Shown one piece after another: positions 15,122 to 23,011 of a DNA stretch of 44,150 nucleotides (its first letter is position 1; every line of letters begins with the position of its first letter). The stretch covers positions 1-44,150 of the forward strand of contig NZ_JAOART010000095.1 of the NCBI RefSeq assembly GCF_025210435.1, in the 5' to 3' direction. The position numbers and the translations under genes are program-made. Under the pieces are notes generated by a model that saw only the letters and a program-made list of their open reading frames with translations, was not told the origin of the DNA and made no database searches. The stretch is from Anaeromicrobium sp. (GTDB taxonomy: Bacteria > Bacillota > Clostridia > Peptostreptococcales > Thermotaleaceae).

Positions 15122-15664
15122 ATGAAGGAGTTGTCTCTTCATATACTAGACATAGTACAAAATAGTATTAGTGCAGGTTCTAAGAATATTAAAATAAATA
15201 TTTGTGAAGATAATGAAAAGAATATATTTTATGTGGAAATAATTGATGATGGAAAAGGGATGGATGAAGAAAGGGTTAAAAGGGCTATAGATCCATTTTA
15301 TACCACAAGAACTACAAGAAAAGTTGGCCTTGGAATCTCTCTTTTTAAAATGGCAGCAGAAACATGTGATGGAAATCTTTTATTGGAATCAAGGGAAGGG
15401 CAAGGAACTAGGCTTAAAGCAAATTTTGTTAGAAATCATATTGATAGGGCCCCCCTTGGCAAAATAGAAGAAACCATGGTAACGTTACTAATGGGTAATG
15501 ATAGGGTAAACTATTTGTACACCCATGCATATGGAAATAAAAACTTTAAATTAGATACAAAAGAAATAAAGAAAATATTAGATGGGGTTTCTCTATCAGA
15601 TTATGATGTACTTATGTGGATCAAAAATTACATAAAAGAGGGTATAGAGGAAATCTATAAATAA
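15122..15664 (+). CDS. Stand-alone HATPase_c protein (histidine-kinase-like ATP-binding domain)
   Basis: A 180-residue GHKL ATPase domain: N box DIVQNSISAGS, G1 box DDGKGMD, F box DPFYTT and G2 box KVGLGISLF. The first ~115 residues resemble the catalytic domain of a sensor histidine kinase, but there is no dimerisation/phospho-acceptor domain, sensor or membrane segment. The C-terminal ~65 residues are helical and not recognised. From memory, homologous short kinase-like proteins sit in [FeFe]-hydrogenase gene clusters of Clostridia, next to PHP and DRTGG genes as here. AGGAGG precedes ATG 15122, and a strong terminator ends the unit. Confidence 0.82.
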   Translation: MKELSLHILDIVQNSISAGSKNIKINICEDNEKNIFYVEIIDDGKGMDEERVKRAIDPFYTTRTTRKVGLGISLFKMAAETCDGNLLLESREGQGTRLKANFVRNHIDRAPLGKIEETMVTLLMGNDRVNYLYTHAYGNKNFKLDTKEIKKILDGVSLSDYDVLMWIKNYIKEGIEEIYK

Positions 15665-15691
15665 AAGTGCAAAAATTGCACTTTTATTTTG
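15661..15691 (+). terminator. Intrinsic terminator of the DRTGG/PHP/HATPase cluster
   Basis: A 12-bp stem, ATAAAAGTGCAA (15661-15672) with TTGCACTTTTAT (15676-15687), has a 3-nt loop and a T-rich tail. It overlaps the stop codon and separates the cluster from rnf. Confidence 0.9.
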
Positions 15692-15784
15692 TTAAAAAAA
15701 TAATTAAGTAGTAAAACGTAGTATTTTCAAATATTTCAGTATTTTATGACTATGTATTTTAAAATTATATTACTTATACTTTCA

Positions 15785-15813
15785 TTGACTTTTTACATTA
15801 ATGAAGTTAATAT
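15785..15813 (+). promoter_or_regulatory. Promoter of the rnf operon
   Basis: TTGACT (15785-15790), a 17-bp spacer and TAATAT (15808-15813). It implies a leader of about 155 nt before rnfC. A TATAAT at 15813 would need a 22-bp spacer and is less likely. Confidence 0.6.
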
Positions 15814-15846
15814 ATAATTGGTACAAGATGTATATCAAGTAAAAAT

Positions 15847-15881
15847 TAAGGTAAATATTGTATGAAATGTTACCTTTTTTC
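15847..15881 (+). promoter_or_regulatory. Attenuator-like hairpin in the rnf leader
   Basis: AAGGTAA (15848-15854) pairs with TTACCTT (15870-15876) and is followed by a T6 tract (15875-15880), about 30 nt after the expected transcript start. The stem is short with a large loop, so it is a weak terminator candidate. Downstream, ATTGTATACAAT (15895-15906) is a perfect 12-bp palindrome that could be an operator. The 310-bp gap to rnfC also holds the possible small ORF at 15862. Confidence 0.35.
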
Positions 15882-15960
15882 TATGGGTAAGTACATTGTA
15901 TACAATATTGTCACTGCAATTTTAAGATATCTGTGGTTAAGACAGTTTATTTTAGTATAA
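15862..15960 (+). CDS. Possible 32-residue leader ORF upstream of rnfC
   Basis: An ATG at 15862 opens 32 codons ending in TAA 15958-15960, 14 nt before rnfC. The peptide is hydrophobic and basic (MKCYLFSMGKYIVYNIV, then LRYLWLRQF). AAGG lies about 10 nt upstream, a weak SD that is buried in the attenuator-like hairpin. It could be a leader peptide, a small membrane protein, or chance. No homologue was recognised. Confidence 0.22.
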   Translation: MKCYLFSMGKYIVYNIVTAILRYLWLRQFILV

Positions 15961-15974
15961 GGGGTGAGTAGTTA

Positions 15975-17297
15975 ATGAAGCTATTATCTTTCAGAGGAGG
16001 AGTACATCCTCCACATCGTAAAAAGGCTACAGAAAAATTAGCTGTGATAAAAGCTAATGAGCCTAAGGTTGTTTATATACCACTTCAGCAACATATAGGA
16101 GCTCCTTGTGAGGCTCTAGTTAAAGTTGGAGATGAAGTTAAGGTAGGGCAAAAAATAGGAGAGGCGAAGGCATTTGTATCAGCGCCTATCCACAGTAGTG
16201 TTTCTGGAAAGGTAAAAAAGGTAGGAAAAATGAAGACTCCTACAGGTGAAGCTACGTGTATTGTTATAGAATCTGACGGACTAAATACAGTACATGAAAG
16301 CGTTTTGCCAAAGGGAGATATCAAAGATCTATCAGGAAAAGAAATTTTAGAGATCATTAAGGATGCAGGAATCGTTGGACTAGGTGGAGCGGCCTTCCCA
16401 ACACACGTGAAATTTTCACCGCCACCAGAAAAAACTATTGACACAATAATTTTAAACGGAGCAGAATGTGAACCATATCTAACAGCAGACCACAGATTAA
16501 TGTTAGAAGATCCAGAAAGTATCGTATATGGACTTAAGGCCATGATGAAAATTGTAAATGTGAAGAAAGCCTATATTGGTATCGAAGATAATAAAAGGGA
16601 TGCCATAGAAAAAATGCTTGAGTGCGCTAAAAATGAAGAAGGTATAAGCATAGTTTCTTTAAAAACAAAGTATCCACAGGGTGCTGAGAAACAGTTAATA
16701 TATGCCTGTACACAAAAAGAAGTACCATCAGGTGGATTGCCAATGGATGTAGGCGTTATAGTTAATAACGTGGGAACGGCAGCTGCTGTGGCAACTGTTA
16801 TAAAAACAGGAATGCCTTTAATTGAAAGAATTGCCACAATTACAGGAAGTGGAATAAAGGAACCTAAGAACTTGTTAATAAAAGTGGGAACTTTATTTAG
16901 TGAAATAGTAGAACAATGTGGTGGATACAATGGTACACCTGGAAAAGTAATAATGGGTGGACCTATGATGGGTCTTGCACAGCATACAGATCAGGTGCCA
17001 GCCATCAAAGGAACATCTGGTATCCTAGTATTATCACCAGAAGAAGCTAGACTTCCAAAACCAGAACAATGTATCAAATGTGGAAAGTGTGTGGAAATTT
17101 GTCCAGCATTTTTACAGCCAGTATATATTAGTGCATATGGATTAAAAGATATGTATGATAAGGCAGAAGAATATCGTGCCCTTGATTGTATTGAGTGTGG
17201 TTCTTGTTCATTTATCTGTCCTTCAAAGAGACCTTTGCTACATTCAATTAGAGTTGCAAAAAAAGAGATTATAGCAAAGAAGAAAAAAAGTAAATAA
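15975..17297 (+). CDS. rnfC: Rnf complex subunit RnfC (NADH-binding)
   Basis: The 440-residue peripheral subunit of the ferredoxin:NAD+ oxidoreductase, where NAD+ is reduced. The N-terminal part has a lipoyl-like barrel (FRGGVHPP, then FVSAPIHSSVSGKVKKVG). The Rossmann-like NADH/FMN domain has GLGGAAFPTHVKFSPP and LNGAECEPYLTADHR. An SLBB-type region follows (about 270-330). The C-terminal ferredoxin domain has two [4Fe-4S] motifs, CIKCGKCVEICP and CIECGSCSFICP. It is the first gene of rnfCDGEAB, behind GGGGTGAG. The length is typical of clostridial RnfC and shorter than the proteobacterial form with its long C-terminal repeats. Confidence 0.97.
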   Translation: MKLLSFRGGVHPPHRKKATEKLAVIKANEPKVVYIPLQQHIGAPCEALVKVGDEVKVGQKIGEAKAFVSAPIHSSVSGKVKKVGKMKTPTGEATCIVIESDGLNTVHESVLPKGDIKDLSGKEILEIIKDAGIVGLGGAAFPTHVKFSPPPEKTIDTIILNGAECEPYLTADHRLMLEDPESIVYGLKAMMKIVNVKKAYIGIEDNKRDAIEKMLECAKNEEGISIVSLKTKYPQGAEKQLIYACTQKEVPSGGLPMDVGVIVNNVGTAAAVATVIKTGMPLIERIATITGSGIKEPKNLLIKVGTLFSEIVEQCGGYNGTPGKVIMGGPMMGLAQHTDQVPAIKGTSGILVLSPEEARLPKPEQCIKCGKCVEICPAFLQPVYISAYGLKDMYDKAEEYRALDCIECGSCSFICPSKRPLLHSIRVAKKEIIAKKKKSK

Positions 17298-17314
17298 ATT
17301 GGAGGGGAATAAAT

Positions 17315-18253
17315 ATGGAAAATAAGTTTATAGTATCATCATCTCCCCATCTAAGGGCGAATGAATCCATAAGTAAGATAATGAGAGATGTGGTAATAGC
17401 ATTATTACCAGCTACTTTAGCAGGTGTATATTACTTTAGAATGGGAGCTGTTAAAGTAATATTATCAGCAGTAATTGCTGCAGTATTAACAGAGGCAGCC
17501 ATACAAAAGATTTCTAATAAACCAGTAACAATAAATGATTGGAGTGCTGTAGTAACAGGATTATTACTTGCATTTAATATTCCAGCATCAGCACCATGGT
17601 GGATACCAGCTATTGGTTCTGTATTTGCTATATTCATAGTAAAACAGGTATTTGGAGGTATTGGACATAACTTTATGAACCCAGCATTGGCTGCTCGTGC
17701 AATGCTTTTAGCATCTTGGCCAGTACAAATGACTGCTTGGGTAAAACCGGGAACAGATGCAGTAAGTACAGCAACACCTCTTGCTATAATTGGTGGAGAA
17801 GGATCAGGACAAGCATTACCATCTTTTATGGATTTAATAATTGGAAATGTTGGTGGATGTATAGGAGAAACTTCAGCAATATTATTAATTATAGGTGGAA
17901 TATATCTTGTATATAGGGGAGTTATCACTCCTAGAATTCCTGTGGTTTATATAGCTACAGTTGCAGTTATGAGTTTCCTACTAGGTGGATTTGATGTTAG
18001 TTTCATGGTATATCAAGTTTTTGCAGGTGGATTAATGTTAGGAGCTATCTATATGGCAACTGACTATGCATCATCTCCAGTAACAGAAAAAGGACAAATT
18101 ATATTTGCAGTAGGATGTGGTTTCTTAACAGCTATTATAAGAATATATGGTGGATACCCAGAAGGTGTTTCTTACTCTATTCTTTTAATGAACGTGGCTA
18201 CACCTCTTATTGAAAAGTATACTAGACCTAGAGTTTTTGGGGAGGTGAAGTAA
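17315..18253 (+). CDS. rnfD: Rnf complex subunit RnfD (membrane flavoprotein)
   Basis: A 312-residue integral membrane subunit with about nine or ten hydrophobic helices. GHNFMNPALAARAML is family-typical, and DAVSTATPL contains the Thr to which FMN is covalently attached in RnfD/NqrB proteins. It takes part in electron transfer through the membrane and in the ion-translocating core. The start is behind TTGGAGGGG, 17 nt after rnfC. The stop at 18251-18253 directly abuts the rnfG ATG. Confidence 0.97.
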   Translation: MENKFIVSSSPHLRANESISKIMRDVVIALLPATLAGVYYFRMGAVKVILSAVIAAVLTEAAIQKISNKPVTINDWSAVVTGLLLAFNIPASAPWWIPAIGSVFAIFIVKQVFGGIGHNFMNPALAARAMLLASWPVQMTAWVKPGTDAVSTATPLAIIGGEGSGQALPSFMDLIIGNVGGCIGETSAILLIIGGIYLVYRGVITPRIPVVYIATVAVMSFLLGGFDVSFMVYQVFAGGLMLGAIYMATDYASSPVTEKGQIIFAVGCGFLTAIIRIYGGYPEGVSYSILLMNVATPLIEKYTRPRVFGEVK

Positions 18254-18817
18254 ATGCGAGAGATTACTAAATTAGGAATAATATTATTTGCTATAGCTGC
18301 TATTGCAGCTTCCATACTTGCATATACTTATGATGTTACAAAGGGACCTATAGAAGAACAATTAGTACAAGCAAATATAGAAGCAAGACAAATTGTATTA
18401 CCAGATGCTCAGGATTTTGAAGAAGTGTCTAGTGATAAATACAGTGGTTATGAAAATGTTTTAGAAGTATATGCTGGAAAAAAAGATGGAGAAGTTATAG
18501 GGTATACTATTAAAACTTTACCTCAAAGTGGTTATGGTGGAGCCATTGAAGTTATGATAGGTATTAGTAATGATAGCACTATAAGTGGTGTTAACATAGG
18601 TACCCATCAAGAAACTCCAGGACTTGGAGCTAAGGCTTCTGGAGAATTTAAGGATCAATATAACCAAAAGAGTACAGATAAAGAGATTAAAGTAATTAAG
18701 TCAGGAGAGCCTAAGGATAATGAAGTACTTTCAATATCAGGGGCTACCATAACATCAAGCGCTGTTACTGATGGTGTTAATTTAGCAATTAAAATATACA
18801 ATGAGCAGTTAAAATAA
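18254..18817 (+). CDS. rnfG: Rnf complex subunit RnfG (covalent FMN)
   Basis: A 187-residue subunit with one N-terminal transmembrane helix (about 6-26) and an FMN-binding extracytoplasmic domain. TLPQSGYGGAIEVMIGI, HQETPGLGAK and the attachment motif SGATITSSAV, whose first Thr carries FMN through a phosphoester bond, are all present. It passes electrons between the other membrane subunits. It starts immediately after rnfD (GGGGAGG SD inside rnfD), indicating translational coupling. Confidence 0.97.
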   Translation: MREITKLGIILFAIAAIAASILAYTYDVTKGPIEEQLVQANIEARQIVLPDAQDFEEVSSDKYSGYENVLEVYAGKKDGEVIGYTIKTLPQSGYGGAIEVMIGISNDSTISGVNIGTHQETPGLGAKASGEFKDQYNQKSTDKEIKVIKSGEPKDNEVLSISGATITSSAVTDGVNLAIKIYNEQLK

Positions 18818-18831
18818 TCGGGGGTGAAGAT

Positions 18832-19434
18832 ATGAGATTAGATAAAATATTTATGGCGGGTATTTTATTTGAAAACCCGATATTTATACAGATGTTAGGT
18901 ATGTGTCCTACATTGGCCGTAACTACATCCGCTATGAATGGGTTAGCAATGGGACTTGCTACGACGGCAGTTTTAATATGTGCAAATATAGTAATATCAG
19001 CAATGAAGAATGTTGTTCCAAGTAAAATACGTATACCAATATTCATAGTTGTAATAGCTACATTCGTTACGGTTGTAGGTCTTGCTATGAAGGCTTATCT
19101 ACCAGCACTTGATAAGCAATTAGGTTTATTTATTCCATTAATAGTTGTTAACTGTTTAATACTAGGTAGAGCAGAAGCATTCGCATCTAAGAACAATGTA
19201 ATTGCATCTGCTGTTGATGGAATTGGTATGGGACTTGGATTTACCATATCATTAACTGTATTAGGTAGTGTACGTGAAATATTAGGAGCAGGGACATTAT
19301 TTGGTAAGGCTTTATTTGGAGCTTCATTCCAACCTGCATTAATTATGATACTACCTCCTGGCGCTTTCTTAGCATTAGGATTATTATTAGCTGTTTACAA
19401 CTACGTTGTAATGAAGAAGACAAAGGAGGTATAG
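18832..19434 (+). CDS. rnfE: Rnf complex subunit RnfE
   Basis: A 200-residue integral membrane subunit with about six helices, homologous to RnfA and NqrD. ENPIFIQMLGMCPTLAVTTS near the N-terminus and LIVVNCLILGRAEAFASKN in the middle carry the conserved Cys residues that, with those of RnfA, hold an iron-sulfur centre within the membrane in Rnf/Nqr structures. LPPGAFLALGLLLA is near the C-terminus. SD GGGGGTGA. Confidence 0.97.
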   Translation: MRLDKIFMAGILFENPIFIQMLGMCPTLAVTTSAMNGLAMGLATTAVLICANIVISAMKNVVPSKIRIPIFIVVIATFVTVVGLAMKAYLPALDKQLGLFIPLIVVNCLILGRAEAFASKNNVIASAVDGIGMGLGFTISLTVLGSVREILGAGTLFGKALFGASFQPALIMILPPGAFLALGLLLAVYNYVVMKKTKEV

Positions 19435-19437
19435 GAT

Positions 19438-20019
19438 ATGTCAGTAACTGGATTATTTGTTATATTAGTTAGTGGGATATTAGTAAATAACTTTGTATTG
19501 TCAAGATTCTTAGGAATTTGTCCATTCCTTGGTGTATCTAAACAAGTGGAAACTGCAAGTGGTATGGGTATGGCCGTAACTTTCGTTATGACATTAGCCT
19601 CTATTATAACTTATTTTATACAACACTTTATATTAGATGCTTTTGGACTAGGATACTTACAGACTATTGCCTTTATATTAGTTATAGCATCACTTGTACA
19701 ATTTGTTGAGATGGTTGTTCAAAAGACAAGTCCAACATTGTATCAAGCACTAGGGGTTTTCTTACCTCTTATAACTACTAACTGTGCAGTTTTAGGATTA
19801 ACTATATTAAATATTCAATCTAACTTTAACTTAATAGAAACAATTTTTAATGCTATTGCTGCATCAGTAGGTTTTACTTTAGCTATAGTATTATTTGCAG
19901 GAATTAGAGAAAAACTTGAAATTTCAGATGTACCAGCAGTGTTTAGAGGATTTCCAATTGCCCTTATTACTGCAAGTTTAATGGCAATTGCATTCTTAGG
20001 TTTTGCAGGTCTTGTATAG
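19438..20019 (+). CDS. rnfA: Rnf complex subunit RnfA
   Basis: A 193-residue integral membrane subunit, paralogous to RnfE with inverted topology. [20 protein letters not shown] and [16 protein letters not shown] carry the two conserved Cys motifs. Together with RnfE it forms the central part of the ion channel and binds the membrane Fe-S centre. The gene starts 3 nt after rnfE behind AAAGGAGG. Confidence 0.97.
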   Translation: MSVTGLFVILVSGILVNNFVLSRFLGICPFLGVSKQVETASGMGMAVTFVMTLASIITYFIQHFILDAFGLGYLQTIAFILVIASLVQFVEMVVQKTSPTLYQALGVFLPLITTNCAVLGLTILNIQSNFNLIETIFNAIAASVGFTLAIVLFAGIREKLEISDVPAVFRGFPIALITASLMAIAFLGFAGLV

Positions 20020-20034
20020 ATAGGAGGGGGAAAC

Positions 20035-21018
20035 ATGGATTTATCAACTATGTTAGTTCCAGTAGCTAGTTTAGGTGGTATGGGACTACTTTTTGGTGCT
20101 GGCTTAGCCTTCGCATCACAAAAATTTGCTGTAGAAGTAGATCCAAGAATAACAGCAATTGGAGAAGCACTTCCAGGTGCTAATTGCGGTGGTTGTGGAT
20201 ACCCAGGATGTGGAGGATTTGCAACGGCTGTAGTAGAAGGAAAAGCACCTGTAAATGGATGTCCTGTTGGAGGTTCTGAATGTGCTGAGAAGATTGGAGA
20301 AATCATGGGCATCTCTGCTGGTGGTGGAGTTAAAAAGGTAGCTCGTGTAATCTGTAATGGAACAAGTGCTAATTGTAAAGAAAAATATGATTATTCAGGC
20401 ATAGAAGATTGTAAGGCTGCAGCCATGTTAGGTGGAGGAGCTAAATCTTGTTCTTATGCATGCCTAGGTCTTGGAACTTGTGTTAAAGCGTGTGGATTTG
20501 ATGCTATAGAAATTACAGAGGACGGTGTGGCTAGAATTAACCCAGATAAGTGTGTAGCTTGTGGAAAATGTCTAGATGTATGTCCAAAGAATGTAATAGA
20601 TATGGTTCCTTACGAACAAGAAGTTGTTATTGAGTGTAACAATAAGGAACGCGGAAAGATAGTTAAAGACAATTGTTCTGTAGGATGTATTGGATGTCAG
20701 ATTTGTGTTAAATCATGTCCATTTGAAGCTATTACATTTGAAAATAATTTAGCTACAATAGATTATGAAAAATGTACAAATTGTATGGTTTGTGTGGAAA
20801 AATGTCCAACTAAAGCAATCTATGGCAATTTAGAAAATAGAAAAAAAGCTCATATAGAAGAAGATAATTGTGTAGGATGTACTCTATGTAAGAGACAATG
20901 TCCAGTAGACGCAATTGAAGGTGAGTTAAAGGAAAAGCACAAGATCATTGAAGATAAATGTATAGGATGTGGAGCTTGTGAAGCTAAGTGTCCTAAGAAA
21001 TGCATAACAATGAAATAA
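20035..21018 (+). CDS. rnfB: Rnf complex subunit RnfB (polyferredoxin)
   Basis: The 327-residue ferredoxin-oxidising subunit. After an N-terminal membrane helix comes the Fe4S domain (C51-x2-C54-x4-C59 ... C76). Six further cysteine groups follow: C139-C153 ([15 protein letters not shown]), C173-C183, C214-C228 (five Cys), C247-C257, C279-C289 and C309-C319. More cysteines at 83, 107, 114, 126 and 201 may also ligate clusters. E. coli RsxB has 192 residues and three clusters, so this is the long clostridial form, suited to accepting electrons from low-potential ferredoxin. It is the last gene of the operon, as is usual in Clostridia. Confidence 0.96.
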   Translation: MDLSTMLVPVASLGGMGLLFGAGLAFASQKFAVEVDPRITAIGEALPGANCGGCGYPGCGGFATAVVEGKAPVNGCPVGGSECAEKIGEIMGISAGGGVKKVARVICNGTSANCKEKYDYSGIEDCKAAAMLGGGAKSCSYACLGLGTCVKACGFDAIEITEDGVARINPDKCVACGKCLDVCPKNVIDMVPYEQEVVIECNNKERGKIVKDNCSVGCIGCQICVKSCPFEAITFENNLATIDYEKCTNCMVCVEKCPTKAIYGNLENRKKAHIEEDNCVGCTLCKRQCPVDAIEGELKEKHKIIEDKCIGCGACEAKCPKKCITMK

Positions 21019-21026
21019 TTTACATT

Positions 21027-21060
21027 AAAAAGAACATATGATTTTTCATATGTTCTTTTT
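21027..21060 (+). terminator. Terminator of the rnf operon
   Basis: AAAAAGAACATATG (21027-21040) pairs perfectly with CATATGTTCTTTTT (21047-21060) around a 6-nt loop. The 3' arm ends in T5. Confidence 0.92.
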
Positions 21061-21137
21061 AATTCCTAAAAACTTCAACAATCTAAAAAAGTTAATTATC
21101 TTAAATATCTTTTAAGAAAAGACTTTCTATGTAGTAC

Positions 21138-21166
21138 TTGTCATGTTTATGCCAAAATGTTAAACT
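21138..21166 (+). promoter_or_regulatory. Possible promoter upstream of the decayed ORF and DUF4321 gene
   Basis: TTGTCA (21138-21143), a 17-bp spacer and TAAACT (21161-21166) in the 418-bp gap after rnfB. Confidence 0.4.
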
Positions 21167-21180
21167 TAGAATGTCCATAG

Positions 21181-21444
21181 TATGCATATGGAGTATGTAT
21201 AGGTATTAGGACCTGAAAAAAGAAAAAATATATGGATTATAAAGATGATTTTGGAAAAAATACTAGTATAGAGGTAAGTGCTGGTTATTATGACAAAATG
21301 GGATAAATTCTTAATACTTTTTATAATAGTGGACTAGGTATGATCCTAACGAGTTTGTTTACAGGATCTTTTATTGGCCTTTCGTCTAATCATATATGAA
21401 AACATCTAAATAAAATAATAGGTAAGGAGAGGTTGTATGAATAG
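21181..21444 (+). pseudogene. Possible decayed membrane-protein gene
   Basis: One reading frame carries protein-like sequence across the gap but is broken by stops at 21214-21216 (TGA), 21304-21306 (TAA) and 21397-21399 (TGA), before a final TAG at 21442-21444. Between them it reads MDYKDDFGKNTSIEV from ATG 21232 and ILNTFYNSGLGMILTSLF then TGSFIGLSSNHI, suggesting a hydrophobic helix. No family was recognised. Three interruptions in about 260 bp fit an old pseudogene, but chance is possible. Confidence 0.28.
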
Positions 21445-21685
21445 TAAATCAAAGGGAGTTTCTATGCTTATTTTACTAATGATAGTTGGTATAGTAGTAG
21501 GTGGAGTTATAGGAGACTTATTTAAGGATACTTTTGAGATACTAAAACATGGCAAACATATAGGATTTAAACCATGTACTACAGACCTATTAGCTATTAA
21601 ATTTACATTAGGATTAGAATTATATATGAATTTAGCAAGTGTCCTAGGTGGAATAATAGGAATGGTAATATTTTTTAGATTGTAG
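21437..21685 (+). CDS. DUF4321 small membrane protein
   Basis: An 82-residue protein with an N-terminal helix (about 8-28, with IVGIVVGGVIGDLF), a short polar middle containing DLLAIKFTLGLELYMNL, and a second helix at the C-terminus (about 65-81). This matches the DUF4321 pattern, a small family of unknown function often found next to maf, radC and mreB in Clostridia, as here. AAGGAGAGG precedes ATG 21437. The maf gene starts 9 nt after its stop, with its SD overlapping the stop. Confidence 0.75.
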   Translation: MNSKSKGVSMLILLMIVGIVVGGVIGDLFKDTFEILKHGKHIGFKPCTTDLLAIKFTLGLELYMNLASVLGGIIGMVIFFRL

Positions 21686-21694
21686 GTGATAAAT

Positions 21695-22276
21695 GTGGAG
21701 AATATTATTTTAGCTTCAAATTCCCCACGGAGAAAAGAGATATTAGGTAAGTTTAATATTAATTTAAAAATAGAGAAGTCATCAGTAGATGAAAAAGTAA
21801 ATGAAGGTGATATGCCAGAGCAAGTGGCCATGGCTTTAGCCTTTGAAAAGACTTTAGACGTGGCAAGTAGATGTGATGATGAAAGTATTGTTATAGGTGC
21901 AGATACTATAGTGGTGAAGGATGATCATATTTTAGGTAAGCCTCTTGATTATGATGATGCATTTAATACTTTAAAGAAGTTATCTGGCACATATCATCAT
22001 GTAATTACAGGTGTGTCTGTAATTAGGGCTAATACATATAAAAAAGTTGTGTTTTATGAAAAAACTAGGGTGAAAATAAAAAATCTAAGTGATGATGATA
22101 TTTCCAATTATATAAACACTAATGAGGTGTGGGATAAAGCTGGATCCTATGGAATACAAGGTATTGGATCAGCTCTAGTGGAATCTATTAAAGGTGATTA
22201 TTTTAATGTGGTAGGATTGCCCATTTGTAAGTTGGGCAATATTTTAAGAAGGGAATTTAACATTAAATTAATTTAG
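21695..22276 (+). CDS. maf: Maf-like nucleoside triphosphate pyrophosphatase
   Basis: A 193-residue Maf/Ham1-fold enzyme that hydrolyses dTTP/UTP or modified nucleotides to the monophosphate, long linked to septum formation. The N-terminal motif ILASNSPRRKEIL and the central GADTIVVKDDHILGKPLD carry the substrate and metal residues; the late DKAGSYGIQG is also family-typical. GTG 21695 is preferred because AGGTG (21684-21688) is 6 nt upstream and the protein then begins VENIILAS, as in orthologues. The GTG at 21686 has no proper SD. It precedes radC-mreBCD as in Bacillus and many Clostridia. Confidence 0.93.
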   Translation: MENIILASNSPRRKEILGKFNINLKIEKSSVDEKVNEGDMPEQVAMALAFEKTLDVASRCDDESIVIGADTIVVKDDHILGKPLDYDDAFNTLKKLSGTYHHVITGVSVIRANTYKKVVFYEKTRVKIKNLSDDDISNYINTNEVWDKAGSYGIQGIGSALVESIKGDYFNVVGLPICKLGNILRREFNIKLI

Positions 22277-22285
22277 GTGATATGG

Positions 22286-22981
22286 ATGAATGAAAAAAGA
22301 TATCTCACTATAAAGGATATGAATAAGGAAGAAAGACCTAGGGAAAAAATTGTAAACATGGGGGTAAATTCCCTTTCCAATGCAGAACTTTTAGCTGTTA
22401 TAATAAGAACAGGGACAAAGGAATTGTCTGCCCTAGACTTGGCTCAAAGAATACTAGCAATAGATAAAAGGGGCATTGGATATTTACAAAATTGTACCAT
22501 AGAAGAACTTTCTAAAATTAAGGGGATAGGAAAAACTAAAGCTTGTCAGATTCTATCTTCAATAGAATTAGGTAAAAGACTAGCTAGGAGCGTTAATAAA
22601 GTAAATCTAAATATTAAATCTCCTAAGGACATAGCTAGTATGTATATGGAAGAAATGCGTTCTTATAATAAAGAATACTTTAAGACAGTTTTATTAAATA
22701 CTAAAAACAAAATAATATCCACGGAGGTTATTTCCATAGGGACCTTAAACAGCTCATTAGTACATCCAAGGGAAGTGTTTGTACAAGCTATTAGAAGAAG
22801 TGCTTCTAGTATGATACTTATGCATAACCACCCTAGTGGAGATGTGAGTCCTAGTAAAGAGGATATTAGCATAACTAAAAGATTAATAGAAGTAAGTCGT
22901 ATAGTAGGCATAGAAATTTTAGACCATATAATAATTGGAGATGGATCTTATTATAGCTTTAAGGAGAGTTTAATAATATAA
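22286..22981 (+). CDS. radC: RadC family protein (JAMM/MPN domain)
   Basis: A 231-residue UPF0758/RadC protein. The N-terminal part holds a helix-hairpin-helix region (NAELLAVIIRTGT, LSKIKGIGKTKACQI). The C-terminal MPN domain has the full metal-binding JAMM motif HNHPSGDVSPSKED and GIEILDHIIIGDG. It is historically called a DNA repair protein, but the biochemical role remains uncertain; a metal-dependent hydrolase or nuclease is likely. ATG 22286 is chosen because AGGTG lies 6 nt upstream; the GTG at 22277 would lie in that SD. The maf-radC-mreB order is conserved. Confidence 0.94.
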   Translation: MNEKRYLTIKDMNKEERPREKIVNMGVNSLSNAELLAVIIRTGTKELSALDLAQRILAIDKRGIGYLQNCTIEELSKIKGIGKTKACQILSSIELGKRLARSVNKVNLNIKSPKDIASMYMEEMRSYNKEYFKTVLLNTKNKIISTEVISIGTLNSSLVHPREVFVQAIRRSASSMILMHNHPSGDVSPSKEDISITKRLIEVSRIVGIEILDHIIIGDGSYYSFKESLII

Positions 22982-23011
22982 ATAAGGCGGTTTCAGGAAG
23001 GAGCACAAGTA

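Noticed and set aside
15122-15664. Sensor histidine kinase
   Set aside because: Only the ATP-binding part is present; there is no phospho-acceptor His domain, sensor domain or response regulator gene nearby.
15840-15974. Rex-type redox operator or FMN riboswitch in the rnf leader
   Set aside because: No good match to the TTGTGAAATATTTCACAA-type Rex site and no FMN riboswitch core was seen; the leader is also too short for the latter.
16085-16543. Long minus-strand frames opposite rnfC, rnfD, rnfB, mreB and polA
   Set aside because: They are antisense shadows of well-supported genes, with no SD and no recognisable protein features.
17716-17916. A second + strand frame inside rnfD
   Set aside because: It lies wholly inside rnfD in another frame, with Asn/Trp/Cys-rich shadow composition and no SD.
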